Below are positions 34,040 through 43,135 of a stretch of DNA of 64,000 nt, one piece after another. The notes below the pieces were generated by a model. It did no database searches and had not been told where the DNA came from. It saw only the letters and a program-made list of their open reading frames with translations. Each line of letters starts with the position of its first letter. The stretch's first letter is position 1. The position numbers were made by a program, and so were the translations under genes. The DNA is from Parapedobacter defluvii. GTDB taxonomy: Bacteria > Bacteroidota > Bacteroidia > Sphingobacteriales > Sphingobacteriaceae. The stretch is taken from NCBI RefSeq assembly GCF_014642075.1, contig NZ_BMIK01000021.1, forward strand, positions 1 to 64,000, written 5' to 3'.

Positions 34040-34573
34040 CTACTCAATGGTCAGTGTACGACGGAAGGCCGTTGAAAAGATATCGACACGATACTCGGGT
34101 GTGATGTTGTCTTCAAAATTAATCTCTACCATCCGGGTACCGGGTTCGGGATTATTGAGCAGCTTGACATACACGGTATCCTTGGTTTTTACCGCCTGCG
34201 GAAACACCAGGGAATATTTACCGTTATCACCCGGTTGCAGGACATTCCCTTCTTGATCTACAATCTGGAAGTCCACGCCGACAACTGCGGGATTAGGCAC
34301 ATCCGGTGTAACGACTGAATAATGGGCAACCGCATCGTAGTTCCGGGTAAATTCGGAATAAAACTGTACCGGAAATTTAATCAGCTCTGTTTGACTTCTA
34401 TTTACCGTAATACCGCTGTTGTTGTTGGGTACATATACAATGTAATAGTGATGCTCGTATTCAGGCAGCCCTGCAGGGTAATCTTTGTCTTCACAGGCAA
34501 AAAACAATCCACCGGATAACAGCAGCAGCATAATCAATATATTTTGTGTATTCATTAGAAAAAATTTATTCAT
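34040..34573 (-). CDS. Small PUL lipoprotein (DUF4843-like)
   Basis: A 177-residue predicted surface lipoprotein in a PUL. The leader MLLLLSGGLFFAC gives the lipobox, followed by EDKDYP. The body is beta-rich with PNNNSGITVNRSQTELIKFPVQFYS and a later VGVDFQIVD...GNVLQPG. This resembles the DUF4843/DUF1735-type Ig-like lipoproteins encoded after SusD in many Bacteroidota PULs. Such proteins are thought to be glycan-binding or accessory surface proteins (SGBP-like), but this one is short. The ATG at 34552 is an alternative start. A strong 11-bp hairpin lies between susD and this gene. Confidence 0.75.
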   Translation of the reverse strand: MNKFFLMNTQNILIMLLLLSGGLFFACEDKDYPAGLPEYEHHYYIVYVPNNNSGITVNRSQTELIKFPVQFYSEFTRNYDAVAHYSVVTPDVPNPAVVGVDFQIVDQEGNVLQPGDNGKYSLVFPQAVKTKDTVYVKLLNNPEPGTRMVEINFEDNITPEYRVDIFSTAFRRTLTIE

Positions 34574-34613
34574 TAGTTATTTGCTTTCAATGGCATTATT
34601 CAATGACGCGATA

Positions 34614-34643
34614 ATGAAACCTGTGATTCCGCAGGTTTCATTG
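34614..34643 (-). repeat. Intercistronic hairpin after susD
   Basis: Perfect 11-bp arms AATGAAACCTG (34614-34624) and CAGGTTTCATT (34633-34643) with an 8-base loop. They lie 16 bases after the susD stop and before the small lipoprotein gene. On the minus strand no T-run follows, so it is more likely to protect the susCD mRNA 3' end or cause partial termination than to be a full terminator. Confidence 0.6.
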
Positions 34644-34658
34644 TTCAATTGTTTATGA

Positions 34659-36323
34659 TTATTGCCAATTGGGATTCTGTACGACACTACCACCACTCAG
34701 GGTAACCTCATTGAATGGAATCGGATAGAGGTAATCCCGGTCGGAATTAAATGACCGTACGTTGGTGTTTTCCACAATCAGTACGCCGTCGCTATTGATA
34801 TTCAAGGTAGACGGATCTGCACCCACCCAATCTTCCGTATCAAATTTGGCCCCGAGCAGCTGGCCCGGGAGAAGAGTTTCCGCAATTTTCCAACGGATCA
34901 GGTCGTCGTAACGAAATCCTTCCAGCGCCAGCTCAACAGTCCGCTCCCTTCGTATCTCCTCACGCATATCGAGGTTATTAGCCTGGGCAAACGCATTGGT
35001 AAGACGCGCCTGAAAGCCCGCCCGTTGCCGCAATGCATTGACGGTGAGGTCAAGATCGGCATCGCTGATGGCGTTGTCTAATTCATATTTTGCTTCGGCG
35101 TAGATAAGCAACACTTCCCCGTAGCGGATCAAAATTTTGTCAACCGTTCCGGCATTGTTGGTCTGCCAGTCTTCCAGATTGAATCCCTTTTTTGCGGCAA
35201 AAGCCGATCGTGATCCTAAGGTAGTGGTTGGAATCCAAGGGCCTTTATAGGCTTGTTCTCCGGCTTGGAAGAGCGTCATAGCCAACCGGGGGTCACGGTT
35301 TTGAAAGACAGCGTTGTAACTGTCTTCCTCGCTTTCCTCGACAAAATGTGTAGAACGGGTTAACGAGGGCTGGTTTAACCCATTATACGCAGGCAGCCCA
35401 TCGGCATAGAGGTATTGGCGCACCAGATTACGTGTGGGTGCATTACGTCCATTTTCCATGTCTCGGGAATAGTTGTGTCCGACGATCAAGTTGGAAGCAC
35501 TTACCCCATAGATTTTCACGAAAATATTTTCGGTATTATCCGGTCCTTCGGCTTCATGCTGGAATAGCCCGTCATAGGTAGGATACAATTGATGTCCCTG
35601 GTCCATCACCGCCTGGGCCGCCTGTAAGGCCAACGTGAGATGCGACTGCCAATCGCCGTCGTTGTGGAATTTAGCGCGGGTGCCCACATAAAGAGCTACC
35701 CGTGCTTTTAAGGCGAGTGCACTGCTCTTTGTTACCCGGCCGTATTGGGCTGTTGGTAACTGCTGATGGGTTGGCAGCCAAGCTGCCGCAAAATCCAGAT
35801 CTTCATAAATAGCCTGAATGACCTCTGCTTTCGGTGTGCGCGGCATCGTAAGCTCGGGAGCGTCGGTATCGAGGGTTTTCAGGATCAGCGGGACATCTCC
35901 GTATTTCTGTAACAAACTGAAATAAGCATACGCCCTGAAAAAGCGGGCTTCACCGAAATACCGATTTTTGACTTCGTCGGAAACCTGGGCTTTAGCGCCT
36001 TTCTCCAAGATGTTGTTTGCGGTAAAAATATCCCGGTACGGATTATTCCAGTCGTCGCTGGTATTGGGAATGGTTCGGGTACCGTTACTCACGGAGTTGG
36101 CGGTCTGATTCACGTTATCGTCTCCCCGGGCATCCAATTGAAAGCCTGCAAGTAACTGGTAATGCCTATTGGCGGCATTCATCAGATCGGTCTCTGTGTT
36201 CCAGAAATCCACATCGCTGAATTCGCTTTCCGGGAAGCGGTCCAGGCTACAGCTACTGACAACGCCAGTCAAGCAGATAATGGCGATCCGTATAAAGCTT
36301 TTGGTTTTATTGGGTTGTTTCAT
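34659..36323 (-). CDS. SusD/RagB-family outer-membrane glycan-binding lipoprotein
   Basis: A 554-residue SusD homologue that caps the SusC transporter and captures oligosaccharides at the cell surface. The signal ends in a lipobox (GVVSSC), followed by SLDRFPESEFSD, the usual SusD beginning. Tetratricopeptide-like helices follow (YRDIFTANNILEKGAK, RFFRAYAYFSLLQKYGDVPLI). The C-terminal signature is VDKILIRYGEVLLIYAEAKYEL and REEIRRERTVELALEGFRYDDLIRWK, ending in YLYPIPFNEVTLSGGSVVQNP. The frame is open to 36347, but the ATG at 36323 starts the signal and leaves a 10-bp gap after susC. Confidence 0.96.
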   Translation of the reverse strand: MKQPNKTKSFIRIAIICLTGVVSSCSLDRFPESEFSDVDFWNTETDLMNAANRHYQLLAGFQLDARGDDNVNQTANSVSNGTRTIPNTSDDWNNPYRDIFTANNILEKGAKAQVSDEVKNRYFGEARFFRAYAYFSLLQKYGDVPLILKTLDTDAPELTMPRTPKAEVIQAIYEDLDFAAAWLPTHQQLPTAQYGRVTKSSALALKARVALYVGTRAKFHNDGDWQSHLTLALQAAQAVMDQGHQLYPTYDGLFQHEAEGPDNTENIFVKIYGVSASNLIVGHNYSRDMENGRNAPTRNLVRQYLYADGLPAYNGLNQPSLTRSTHFVEESEEDSYNAVFQNRDPRLAMTLFQAGEQAYKGPWIPTTTLGSRSAFAAKKGFNLEDWQTNNAGTVDKILIRYGEVLLIYAEAKYELDNAISDADLDLTVNALRQRAGFQARLTNAFAQANNLDMREEIRRERTVELALEGFRYDDLIRWKIAETLLPGQLLGAKFDTEDWVGADPSTLNINSDGVLIVENTNVRSFNSDRDYLYPIPFNEVTLSGGSVVQNPNWQ

Positions 36324-36333
36324 AATTCTTCGA

Positions 36334-39300
36334 TTAAAAGGTAACATTCAAGCCAAAGGAATAAGAACGGAAAAACGGATAGGTAGTTGCACTGACATTG
36401 TTGCCAACCTCCGGATCAAATACGCTCATCACATCGGTCGATTCCCATAGGTCCTGACCGGAAAAATACACACGCAAGCGTTGGATTTTATCCGTCCGGA
36501 ACGGGATGGTGTAGCCGAGCTGCAGATTTTTCAACCGAACGTAGCTGCCGTTCTGTGCCCATCGGTCGGATGGTCTGTAGTTATGGGCACTTGTCTGATA
36601 CATACGCGGGAAATACGCATCCGGATTTTCAGGTGTCCATCTATCCATATGAATTGTCCACGGCATATCAGCGGTACCCAACATGGGAGAGAGCGTGCCT
36701 TCGTTAATGAGGAACTTCCGTTTTGCCGCCCCCTGGAAAAAGATGGAAAAGTCAAAGTTCTTCCAATCGAACCCTAGATCCAATCCATAAGTATACCGGG
36801 CATTGGTAGTACCGAGGTAAACCAGGTCTCCCGGATTTTCCGGCGTCCCCTCTCCGGCATTGATACTGCCATTCCCATCCAGGTCAAGGTATTTAACATC
36901 TCCCGCTCCGGCGTTGCCCGGAAAAAACGGCGTAATCACCTGCTGCTTGTAGGCATCGTATTCTTCTTGCGATTGGAAGAAGCCGTCCGTACGGTATCCC
37001 CAAACACTGTTGAGCGGATAACCTTCGAGCAGCTCCACCACTCCGCCGTTGCCGATCGAATTGCGCCCATCGTAGCGTACGAGCTCATTTTGATTATCGG
37101 AAATATTGAAGCCAACCCTGTAGTTGAACGTGTTAATGCGGTCGCGCCACCGAACATCAAGCTCCCAACCCCAGCTTTTCAGTTCACCGATATTCATCGA
37201 AGGCACACTGATGCCGATGATGTTGGGCAAATTCAGCTGAGCGAGCATGTCTTTATTACGTTTCACGTAGTAATCGGCCGTTAGAGATAGTCGGTCGTGG
37301 AGAAAGCCGGCATCGATACCGATGTTCGATTGCTGTATGGTTTCCCACGTTTTCTGTGGGGAAGCCAACTGACTTTGGTAAAAATACTGTGTTCTGATAT
37401 CGTTAAAGACAAGATTATTGGTCTGTGTAAGACCACTGGTCAAGAGCGCAATGTAGTCATACAACCCAAGTACAGCGCCATTGCCCAGTTGCCCCCAAGA
37501 GCCCCGTAGTTTGAGCGCTGAAAAGATCGATTGCCCCTGCATAAAATTTTCCTGATCGATACGCCATGCCGCAGAAAATGAAGGAAACAGCTGCCAGCGA
37601 TTCTCCGGAGCAAGCCGCGAGCTCCCATCGTAGCGGAAAGACGCTTCAAAAAGGTATCTTTCGCGGAAATTATAGTTAAGCCGACCGAAGAAAGACCCCA
37701 TAGCCCAACTTTCAATCTTATCGCCGTTTGTTTTCGTCAATGGATCGGCAAAATTAAAGCTGAAGAAATCGTTGGTAATCATGGTCTGTGCACCTGCTGA
37801 AAACTCATCTTTCCGGTATTCTTCAAACGACGCACCACCGAGCAGCGTAAAATTATGCGCATCGGCCAAGGATAGGTTGTAAGTTAACACCCCTTGCAGG
37901 TTGTTGTGATAACCCCGGTTCTTGGCCATGCTTTTGGTATTGGGGTCATTTATGCGAAACCGGACGGTATTGGTAGTCCGCCCATACCACAGGAGCGTAC
38001 GACTATCGTTTTCCATGGAATAGTAATCCTGATTGCGCCAACCCGATAAGTCGAAAGTCAATCCTTTGACCAGGTTTTGCACCTTGAGGTTGAGCCTTCC
38101 AGTGAACGATTCGTACATCCGTTGTTCCAAACCTGCATTCTTCTCTATATCCACGGCATTGATCTGTAAGTCGCCATTATAAGGCTGTCCGGTGATATCC
38201 TCATCCGGCACATATAAACTTTGGCGGGCACGGCTGCGATAGAGGCGGTTAATGATTTGCTCGGTTCCATAAGCGTTTTCGTTCACGATGGAGCCGATAT
38301 ATCCGGCCACTACTTCCACACTCAGGTAGTTGTTAAGTTCGGCATTGATGTTGGCCCGCAGATTATACCTCGAATTGTCATCCGGCCCATAGCGCAGCAC
38401 ACCATCCCGTTGATAGTAACCGCCCGAAACCAGGTAATTCATCTGACTGGACCCTCCGTTTATCGAAAGCGTATGGTTCTGCATGCCATTGTATTTGTCC
38501 ATCCCTTCTTTAAGCCAATTGTTGTTGCCGAAATATTCCCACCGGTCCTGCGTAGGGTTGGGGCGCACAGAGAAATTGGGATTGCTTACCCATTCCATTT
38601 GTTCCTCGCTGAATTCCGGATTTCCTGTCGCATTTCGACGTGATTCATCTATGAGCACCTGTTCATCCCATGAATTCAGCCGTTGAGGTTGACGTGCCGT
38701 CGCATTGATACCATAGTAGCTATTGAAGTTGATGCGAGTTTTTCCCGCAGTACCTTTCTTGGTTGTCACCAAAACCACTCCGCCTGCGGCACGAGCTCCA
38801 TAAATGGCGGAAGCGGACGCGTCTTTTAATACCGAAATAGATTCGATATCATCGGGGTTCAGCAAATTCATGTCCATTTGGATACCGTCCACTAATACTA
38901 GGGCTTTCGTGTCATTCGATGAAGAGAAGCCGCGAATACGTACGTCATACCCTTCCGCACCCGGCTTTCCGCTCCCGCGAATTACCGTCACTCCGGGCAG
39001 AACACCCTGCAAGGCGCCGGTTACATTGGCCACGGGTCGGTTCACCAGCGCATCGCCGCTCACCTGGGCAACGGCTCCGCTCAGGTTTACTTTTTTCTGG
39101 GTACCAAACCCTACGACGACAACTTCCTCCAGGGCCGACACATCACTTTCGAGTGTGACATTGATAACTGTACGGTTATGGATGTCGATTTCCTGCGACA
39201 GACTCCCTAACTGTGTAAATACCAAGGTGCCCGTCCCCGGCGCTGAGATACGGTAGTTCCCATCGTCGTCCGATGCGGTAGCCGTGCTGGTCCCTTTCAC

Positions 39301-39453
39301 TGCTACACTGACCCCCACGGCAGGCGTGCCATCCTGGAAAACAATTTTTCCGGTCACTATAGGTTGAGACTGGGCGTACGCCATTCCCATCCAACATACC
39401 AACAGTGCAATCACGAAACCATAGTTTCGCTTTTTTGTAAAACGTTTGCTCAT
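36334..39453 (-). CDS. SusC/RagA-family TonB-linked outer-membrane transporter
   Basis: A 1039-residue TonB-dependent importer of oligosaccharides. After the signal peptide (about 1-28) comes a carboxypeptidase-D-regulatory-like beta-sandwich (about 30-110, VTGKIVFQDGTPAVGVSVAVKG). Then come the TonB box region and plug (LEEVVVVGFGTQKKVNLSGAV, the SusC signature) and a 22-strand barrel ending FRSYSFGLNVTF with a terminal aromatic. Plug features such as IRGFSSSNDTKALVLVDGI and SASAIYGARAAGGVVLVTTKKG are all present. It is paired with SusD 10 bp downstream. A promoter-like TTTG-N16-TACCTTTG lies 42-69 bp upstream of the ATG, so it need not depend on the fusion enzyme's promoter. Confidence 0.97.
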   Translation of the reverse strand: MSKRFTKKRNYGFVIALLVCWMGMAYAQSQPIVTGKIVFQDGTPAVGVSVAVKGTSTATASDDDGNYRISAPGTGTLVFTQLGSLSQEIDIHNRTVINVTLESDVSALEEVVVVGFGTQKKVNLSGAVAQVSGDALVNRPVANVTGALQGVLPGVTVIRGSGKPGAEGYDVRIRGFSSSNDTKALVLVDGIQMDMNLLNPDDIESISVLKDASASAIYGARAAGGVVLVTTKKGTAGKTRINFNSYYGINATARQPQRLNSWDEQVLIDESRRNATGNPEFSEEQMEWVSNPNFSVRPNPTQDRWEYFGNNNWLKEGMDKYNGMQNHTLSINGGSSQMNYLVSGGYYQRDGVLRYGPDDNSRYNLRANINAELNNYLSVEVVAGYIGSIVNENAYGTEQIINRLYRSRARQSLYVPDEDITGQPYNGDLQINAVDIEKNAGLEQRMYESFTGRLNLKVQNLVKGLTFDLSGWRNQDYYSMENDSRTLLWYGRTTNTVRFRINDPNTKSMAKNRGYHNNLQGVLTYNLSLADAHNFTLLGGASFEEYRKDEFSAGAQTMITNDFFSFNFADPLTKTNGDKIESWAMGSFFGRLNYNFRERYLFEASFRYDGSSRLAPENRWQLFPSFSAAWRIDQENFMQGQSIFSALKLRGSWGQLGNGAVLGLYDYIALLTSGLTQTNNLVFNDIRTQYFYQSQLASPQKTWETIQQSNIGIDAGFLHDRLSLTADYYVKRNKDMLAQLNLPNIIGISVPSMNIGELKSWGWELDVRWRDRINTFNYRVGFNISDNQNELVRYDGRNSIGNGGVVELLEGYPLNSVWGYRTDGFFQSQEEYDAYKQQVITPFFPGNAGAGDVKYLDLDGNGSINAGEGTPENPGDLVYLGTTNARYTYGLDLGFDWKNFDFSIFFQGAAKRKFLINEGTLSPMLGTADMPWTIHMDRWTPENPDAYFPRMYQTSAHNYRPSDRWAQNGSYVRLKNLQLGYTIPFRTDKIQRLRVYFSGQDLWESTDVMSVFDPEVGNNVSATTYPFFRSYSFGLNVTF

Positions 39454-39494
39454 CTGTATAGGTTTATATACGTTTATAAAATAGTTACAGCGGG

Positions 39495-39522
39495 CAAAGG
39501 TATTGGGAGATGTCCCTGCAAA
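39495..39522 (-). promoter_or_regulatory. Likely susC promoter, TTTG-N16-TACCTTTG
   Basis: On the minus strand, TTTG at 39519-39522 and TACCTTTG at 39495-39502 are 16 bp apart. The box is 42 bp before the susC ATG, implying a leader of about 35 nt. It lies in the 106-bp gap after the fusion enzyme gene, giving susCD a separate start. Confidence 0.55.
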
Positions 39523-39559
39523 CGGGGTAATTATTGTTTGAAAGATGGGTAAAAAATGT

Positions 39560-42500
39560 TCAAAGCCATAATAACGGGTATCGTATGGGTAGATTTCGGA
39601 TCACTTCTTCTTCAGTAGGCCGGTGTTCAAGAGACACCCAGGTATGCAAAAGCTCCTGATTGCCATAAGCCAGGGCACCCAGGAAAAGGAAGGGTTGGGC
39701 TACCGGCCAGTTATCCCAATACATTACATCCCGAGCGTACGGCCACCTGCCTTTTTCTTGTACAAAAGGCAACATATATTGTATACCCTTACCAATTGAA
39801 CGGCCATCGGCCATTCCGTCATGCCAAAGATCCGTTCCGGATTTTGGAAGCAGGGAACAAATCGCAGCCATGGCATCCAGATTGAAAAGAGAATATCCAT
39901 AGGGCTTTGTACGTTCGATTTCTAGCGGAAAGCTTCCATCTTTGGCCATTTGTTGGGGAAGCAATACCGTTTTATACCGTTCTGCGCATTGGCGTATCAG
40001 TTTGACATTCCCGGTGTAACTGGCAAAGGCTGCCACCTGCATGACCCAGCATGTTCCGTGGTTATTTTTTGCGTTCATCTCCTCGATACCATAAGGGTGT
40101 GTCGTTAACCATGCCAGGTAGTCTGCAAACCACTTTTTTGTTCCTTGGCACACCGATTTGCCGAGTAAGCCCGCCTCTTCCAGTATGCCCAGTGCTTTGG
40201 CCACTTCGATCAGGTGAATGGTATCAATGATTCCAATGCCACGCCCCGTAACCCGGCCTTTGATAGCCTGCGCATACAGGAGTGATGGGTTCATACGTGT
40301 ATCGGCATCGATAAACCAGGCAGACACATGCCGGAGCGCATGTTGTACGTATTTCTCATCGCCGGTAAGCTTCCACGCAGACACCAATGCACCGACGATG
40401 CGACTGAAACGGATCATTGCCAAGCGATGGTCTACAAAGTTATCCGGATTGGAAAGCCCGTCCCTGCGGATATAAGGCCCATCAGGATGATCGGGGTCGG
40501 GCCACCAATAGTCGCCCTCTGAATAAAAATCATGTTTGCCACCGGCGCTCCGCACGGCAATGCTTGCTGTTACAGTGATGGGGGGCTGGGTGAGCGCCCA
40601 AGCGGCGTCCTTCAAGGTTTGGTCGTGCAGCGTTGCGGTAATCACGTCTTCCACATGCTGCCTGGCAGCGGTAAAGTCCAAGGGCAGGATGGCCGTTTCT
40701 AGATTATCTGCGGCCGCTACTGCCACCATCCGGTTACCTGTACGTTTTATGCGGATAATTGCCCGGCCATTGTATGCCTGTACTTTACGCGAGCCATCTG
40801 ATGTGCCGAGATCGGCCAGTAGCTTCCCGTCGCCCGCCATCGAAAAGTAAATATAATTTGCGGCATCAAGGCACAATATTCCCTGGTTATCACGCAATGT
40901 CGCCTGAAGTGTAACCGTGTCAATCTTCGCGTCGAGCACCTCAAGCTGTATGGATGCAGGATCGGACCACTTGGCGGTCTGGTAAATCTGGGTAATGCTA
41001 TCTCTTACCGTGATTCCGTCTTTGTGTGCAAGTACTTCCAGCTTATTCCTTCCTTCGCGCAAAACAACCATCCACCGGAGACCTGCAGCGGGAAAATCCT
41101 GGCTGTTTCGTTTGCGAATACCCTGACTCACGCCGTTGACGAAAAGTTCCGCTTCTCCACAGTTGGAATAAACCTTCACCATCTTTTCCTCACCCTGATT
41201 GCCCCACCTTACGGGCCAGCTGTGTCCATAAATATGAGCCATGGGTTTTTCAGACCAGTAGGACTGGAAGATATAATACGATTCCTTTTTGTTGAAATTG
41301 CGCTCCACAACTCCCTTTTGGTTGACATAAGGCACGGGATTTTCCGGGCGGATGGGGGTGGAGAAATCCTTGAATGTCCAATAGGCAGTACCCGTGAGCC
41401 AAGGCATGGTTTCCTGTTCCTTAAGATGCCAATCGATCAGGTTGCAAATGTAACTCTCACTCCAGTCGCCATCCTTGGATACGCGTGCCGGACCACCGAA
41501 CAGCGATGCGTCACCTGCACGTTCGTCAGCTGTGGTACTATGCATGACCTCCGACAGTCCCTTGTCGGGTGTTTCCGAATGCCGCCGTGCATGACTATCG
41601 CCCCCCCATTCCACATGGAGGAAGTGCTCAACCTTATTGAATTCAGCCTCGGTCGCTGTTTTGTAATCCGTATAGATTCCCCGGTACCAACCTGCCCAAA
41701 TGGAGGGCGAATAGACATCTACAACATCCTTACAAAAGTCGCATCGCCGAATCGCTGTTTTGCGTAGCGGATCCAATTGATGGGCCAGGTCGTTCAACTC
41801 CTTCATGAAGGTACGGATTTGCAGCTGGTCAAACCTTTCAAAATCTCCAGGCCAGTCATTTTCATTGCCCAGCCCCCAGACAATCACCGAAGGATGATTA
41901 TAGTGCTGCTCAATCATGTTGGTAAGCATCCGGCGGGCCTGCTGTTTGTACTGCTCACCGCCAAGTCCTCCGCGGCACCATGGAATCTCTTCCCATACGA
42001 GAATACCCAAACTATCACAAGCTTCCAATACAATACGCGATTGTTGGTAATGACCCAAACGGATGAAATTGACTCCCATCTCCTTTATCAGACGCATTTC
42101 CTGCCAAATAAGCTCCTCTGTCATTGCAGCAGCCACCCCCGCATGGTCTTCATGGCGATGGGTACCCCGCAATAATAACCGCTCGCCATTGAGATAAAAC
42201 GGACCTTTTCGGGCAAATTCAAACCGGCGGAACCCGATCCGTTCAGCATGAATACAGGTGTCTGCCCGGGTTGCTAGAACAACCCGTACCGTATACAGCC
42301 GGGGCTGATCGGGCGACCAAAGCATCGGCTGTTTAACTGTAAAACCTGCAAAGTCGATTTGATTGCCGCGTACGTCGATATGCTGCTGCTGTGTTTCGAC
42401 GAGCCTCCCTTCGGCATCAAGCAACTGTACCGTGGCTTCGGCATCCGATAGTGCAGCAGGGTTGTAGAGACGTGCACTTATCTTGATTTCACCCACTTGT

Positions 42501-43135
42501 CCCCCTGCATCTGTGGTGGCAGTGGCAAAAACCTTTTCTATAGAAAGCTGGGGCACATACACCAGGTTGAGATAACGGTATAGTCCACCATAGACGTTAA
42601 AATCTGACAGATCTGATGGAATCAGTTCTACGTCACGGGAATTGTCACACCGGATCGATAGGGGAATCCGGCCGTTGAATTGCTTCGTATAAGCTTCTGT
42701 GGCTTGAAAAGTTTTCACTGCATCGGTAATATCCACAGACCATTCATCGTACCCTCCTATGTGTTCGCCAACTTTCTGGGTATAGATATACACTTCCGTT
42801 TTTTGACCCGAACCTTCAAAATGTAACAGCGTCCGCCCATTTTGATAGGGATTGGCAATTTCCAGGGATGTGCGATACCATCCTGGGCCTTGGTAATAAT
42901 TGACATCTGGTGCTACGGCGTCCGCGGCGTTAAAGCAGTGAGGCAACGTGACAGGCTTCCAAATGGGAGAGGCTTCGGGATCACCCGGTTTATAGGGGCG
43001 TACAGACTCCCATATCCCGCCCAGATCCTGACGTACAAACTCCCAACCATCGGTTAGACGATGGCTTTGTTGGGCTAACGAAATGGATGCAAGGCAAAGT
43101 TGAAGCAATACAGTAAGGAGTCGAATACGTTTCAC
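39560..43135 (-). CDS. GH2 glycosidase fused to alginate-lyase-family (PL38-like) domain
   Basis: A 1191-residue secreted protein with two catalytic parts. A signal peptide (1-21) precedes a glycoside hydrolase family 2 unit: sugar-binding domain (about 25-205), Ig-like domain (207-305) and TIM barrel (308-640). The acid/base is E425 (GLGNEND) and the nucleophile E509 (HVEWGG). DUF4982-like and Ig-like linkers follow (about 640-820). Residues about 826-1180 match the Alginate_lyase family: DYWWPDPDHPDGPYI near 877, DGLSNPDN, and NNHGT (N1024-N1025-H1026, the expected catalytic Asn/His). The natural pairing is a uronate eliminase with an exo-acting glucuronidase or galactosidase. PL38 is my best guess; PL5-like is possible. 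First gene of the PUL. Confidence 0.92.
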   Translation of the reverse strand: MKRIRLLTVLLQLCLASISLAQQSHRLTDGWEFVRQDLGGIWESVRPYKPGDPEASPIWKPVTLPHCFNAADAVAPDVNYYQGPGWYRTSLEIANPYQNGRTLLHFEGSGQKTEVYIYTQKVGEHIGGYDEWSVDITDAVKTFQATEAYTKQFNGRIPLSIRCDNSRDVELIPSDLSDFNVYGGLYRYLNLVYVPQLSIEKVFATATTDAGGQVGEIKISARLYNPAALSDAEATVQLLDAEGRLVETQQQHIDVRGNQIDFAGFTVKQPMLWSPDQPRLYTVRVVLATRADTCIHAERIGFRRFEFARKGPFYLNGERLLLRGTHRHEDHAGVAAAMTEELIWQEMRLIKEMGVNFIRLGHYQQSRIVLEACDSLGILVWEEIPWCRGGLGGEQYKQQARRMLTNMIEQHYNHPSVIVWGLGNENDWPGDFERFDQLQIRTFMKELNDLAHQLDPLRKTAIRRCDFCKDVVDVYSPSIWAGWYRGIYTDYKTATEAEFNKVEHFLHVEWGGDSHARRHSETPDKGLSEVMHSTTADERAGDASLFGGPARVSKDGDWSESYICNLIDWHLKEQETMPWLTGTAYWTFKDFSTPIRPENPVPYVNQKGVVERNFNKKESYYIFQSYWSEKPMAHIYGHSWPVRWGNQGEEKMVKVYSNCGEAELFVNGVSQGIRKRNSQDFPAAGLRWMVVLREGRNKLEVLAHKDGITVRDSITQIYQTAKWSDPASIQLEVLDAKIDTVTLQATLRDNQGILCLDAANYIYFSMAGDGKLLADLGTSDGSRKVQAYNGRAIIRIKRTGNRMVAVAAADNLETAILPLDFTAARQHVEDVITATLHDQTLKDAAWALTQPPITVTASIAVRSAGGKHDFYSEGDYWWPDPDHPDGPYIRRDGLSNPDNFVDHRLAMIRFSRIVGALVSAWKLTGDEKYVQHALRHVSAWFIDADTRMNPSLLYAQAIKGRVTGRGIGIIDTIHLIEVAKALGILEEAGLLGKSVCQGTKKWFADYLAWLTTHPYGIEEMNAKNNHGTCWVMQVAAFASYTGNVKLIRQCAERYKTVLLPQQMAKDGSFPLEIERTKPYGYSLFNLDAMAAICSLLPKSGTDLWHDGMADGRSIGKGIQYMLPFVQEKGRWPYARDVMYWDNWPVAQPFLFLGALAYGNQELLHTWVSLEHRPTEEEVIRNLPIRYPLLWL

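Noticed and set aside
41024-41767. Plus-strand frame of 247 codons inside the fusion enzyme
   Set aside because: It is antisense to the GH2 barrel, which has intact catalytic residues; no independent evidence.
39560-43135. Fusion enzyme as an artefact of a missed stop or frameshift
   Set aside because: The frame is continuous, the linker domains read normally, and both catalytic domains stay in the same frame for 1191 codons.
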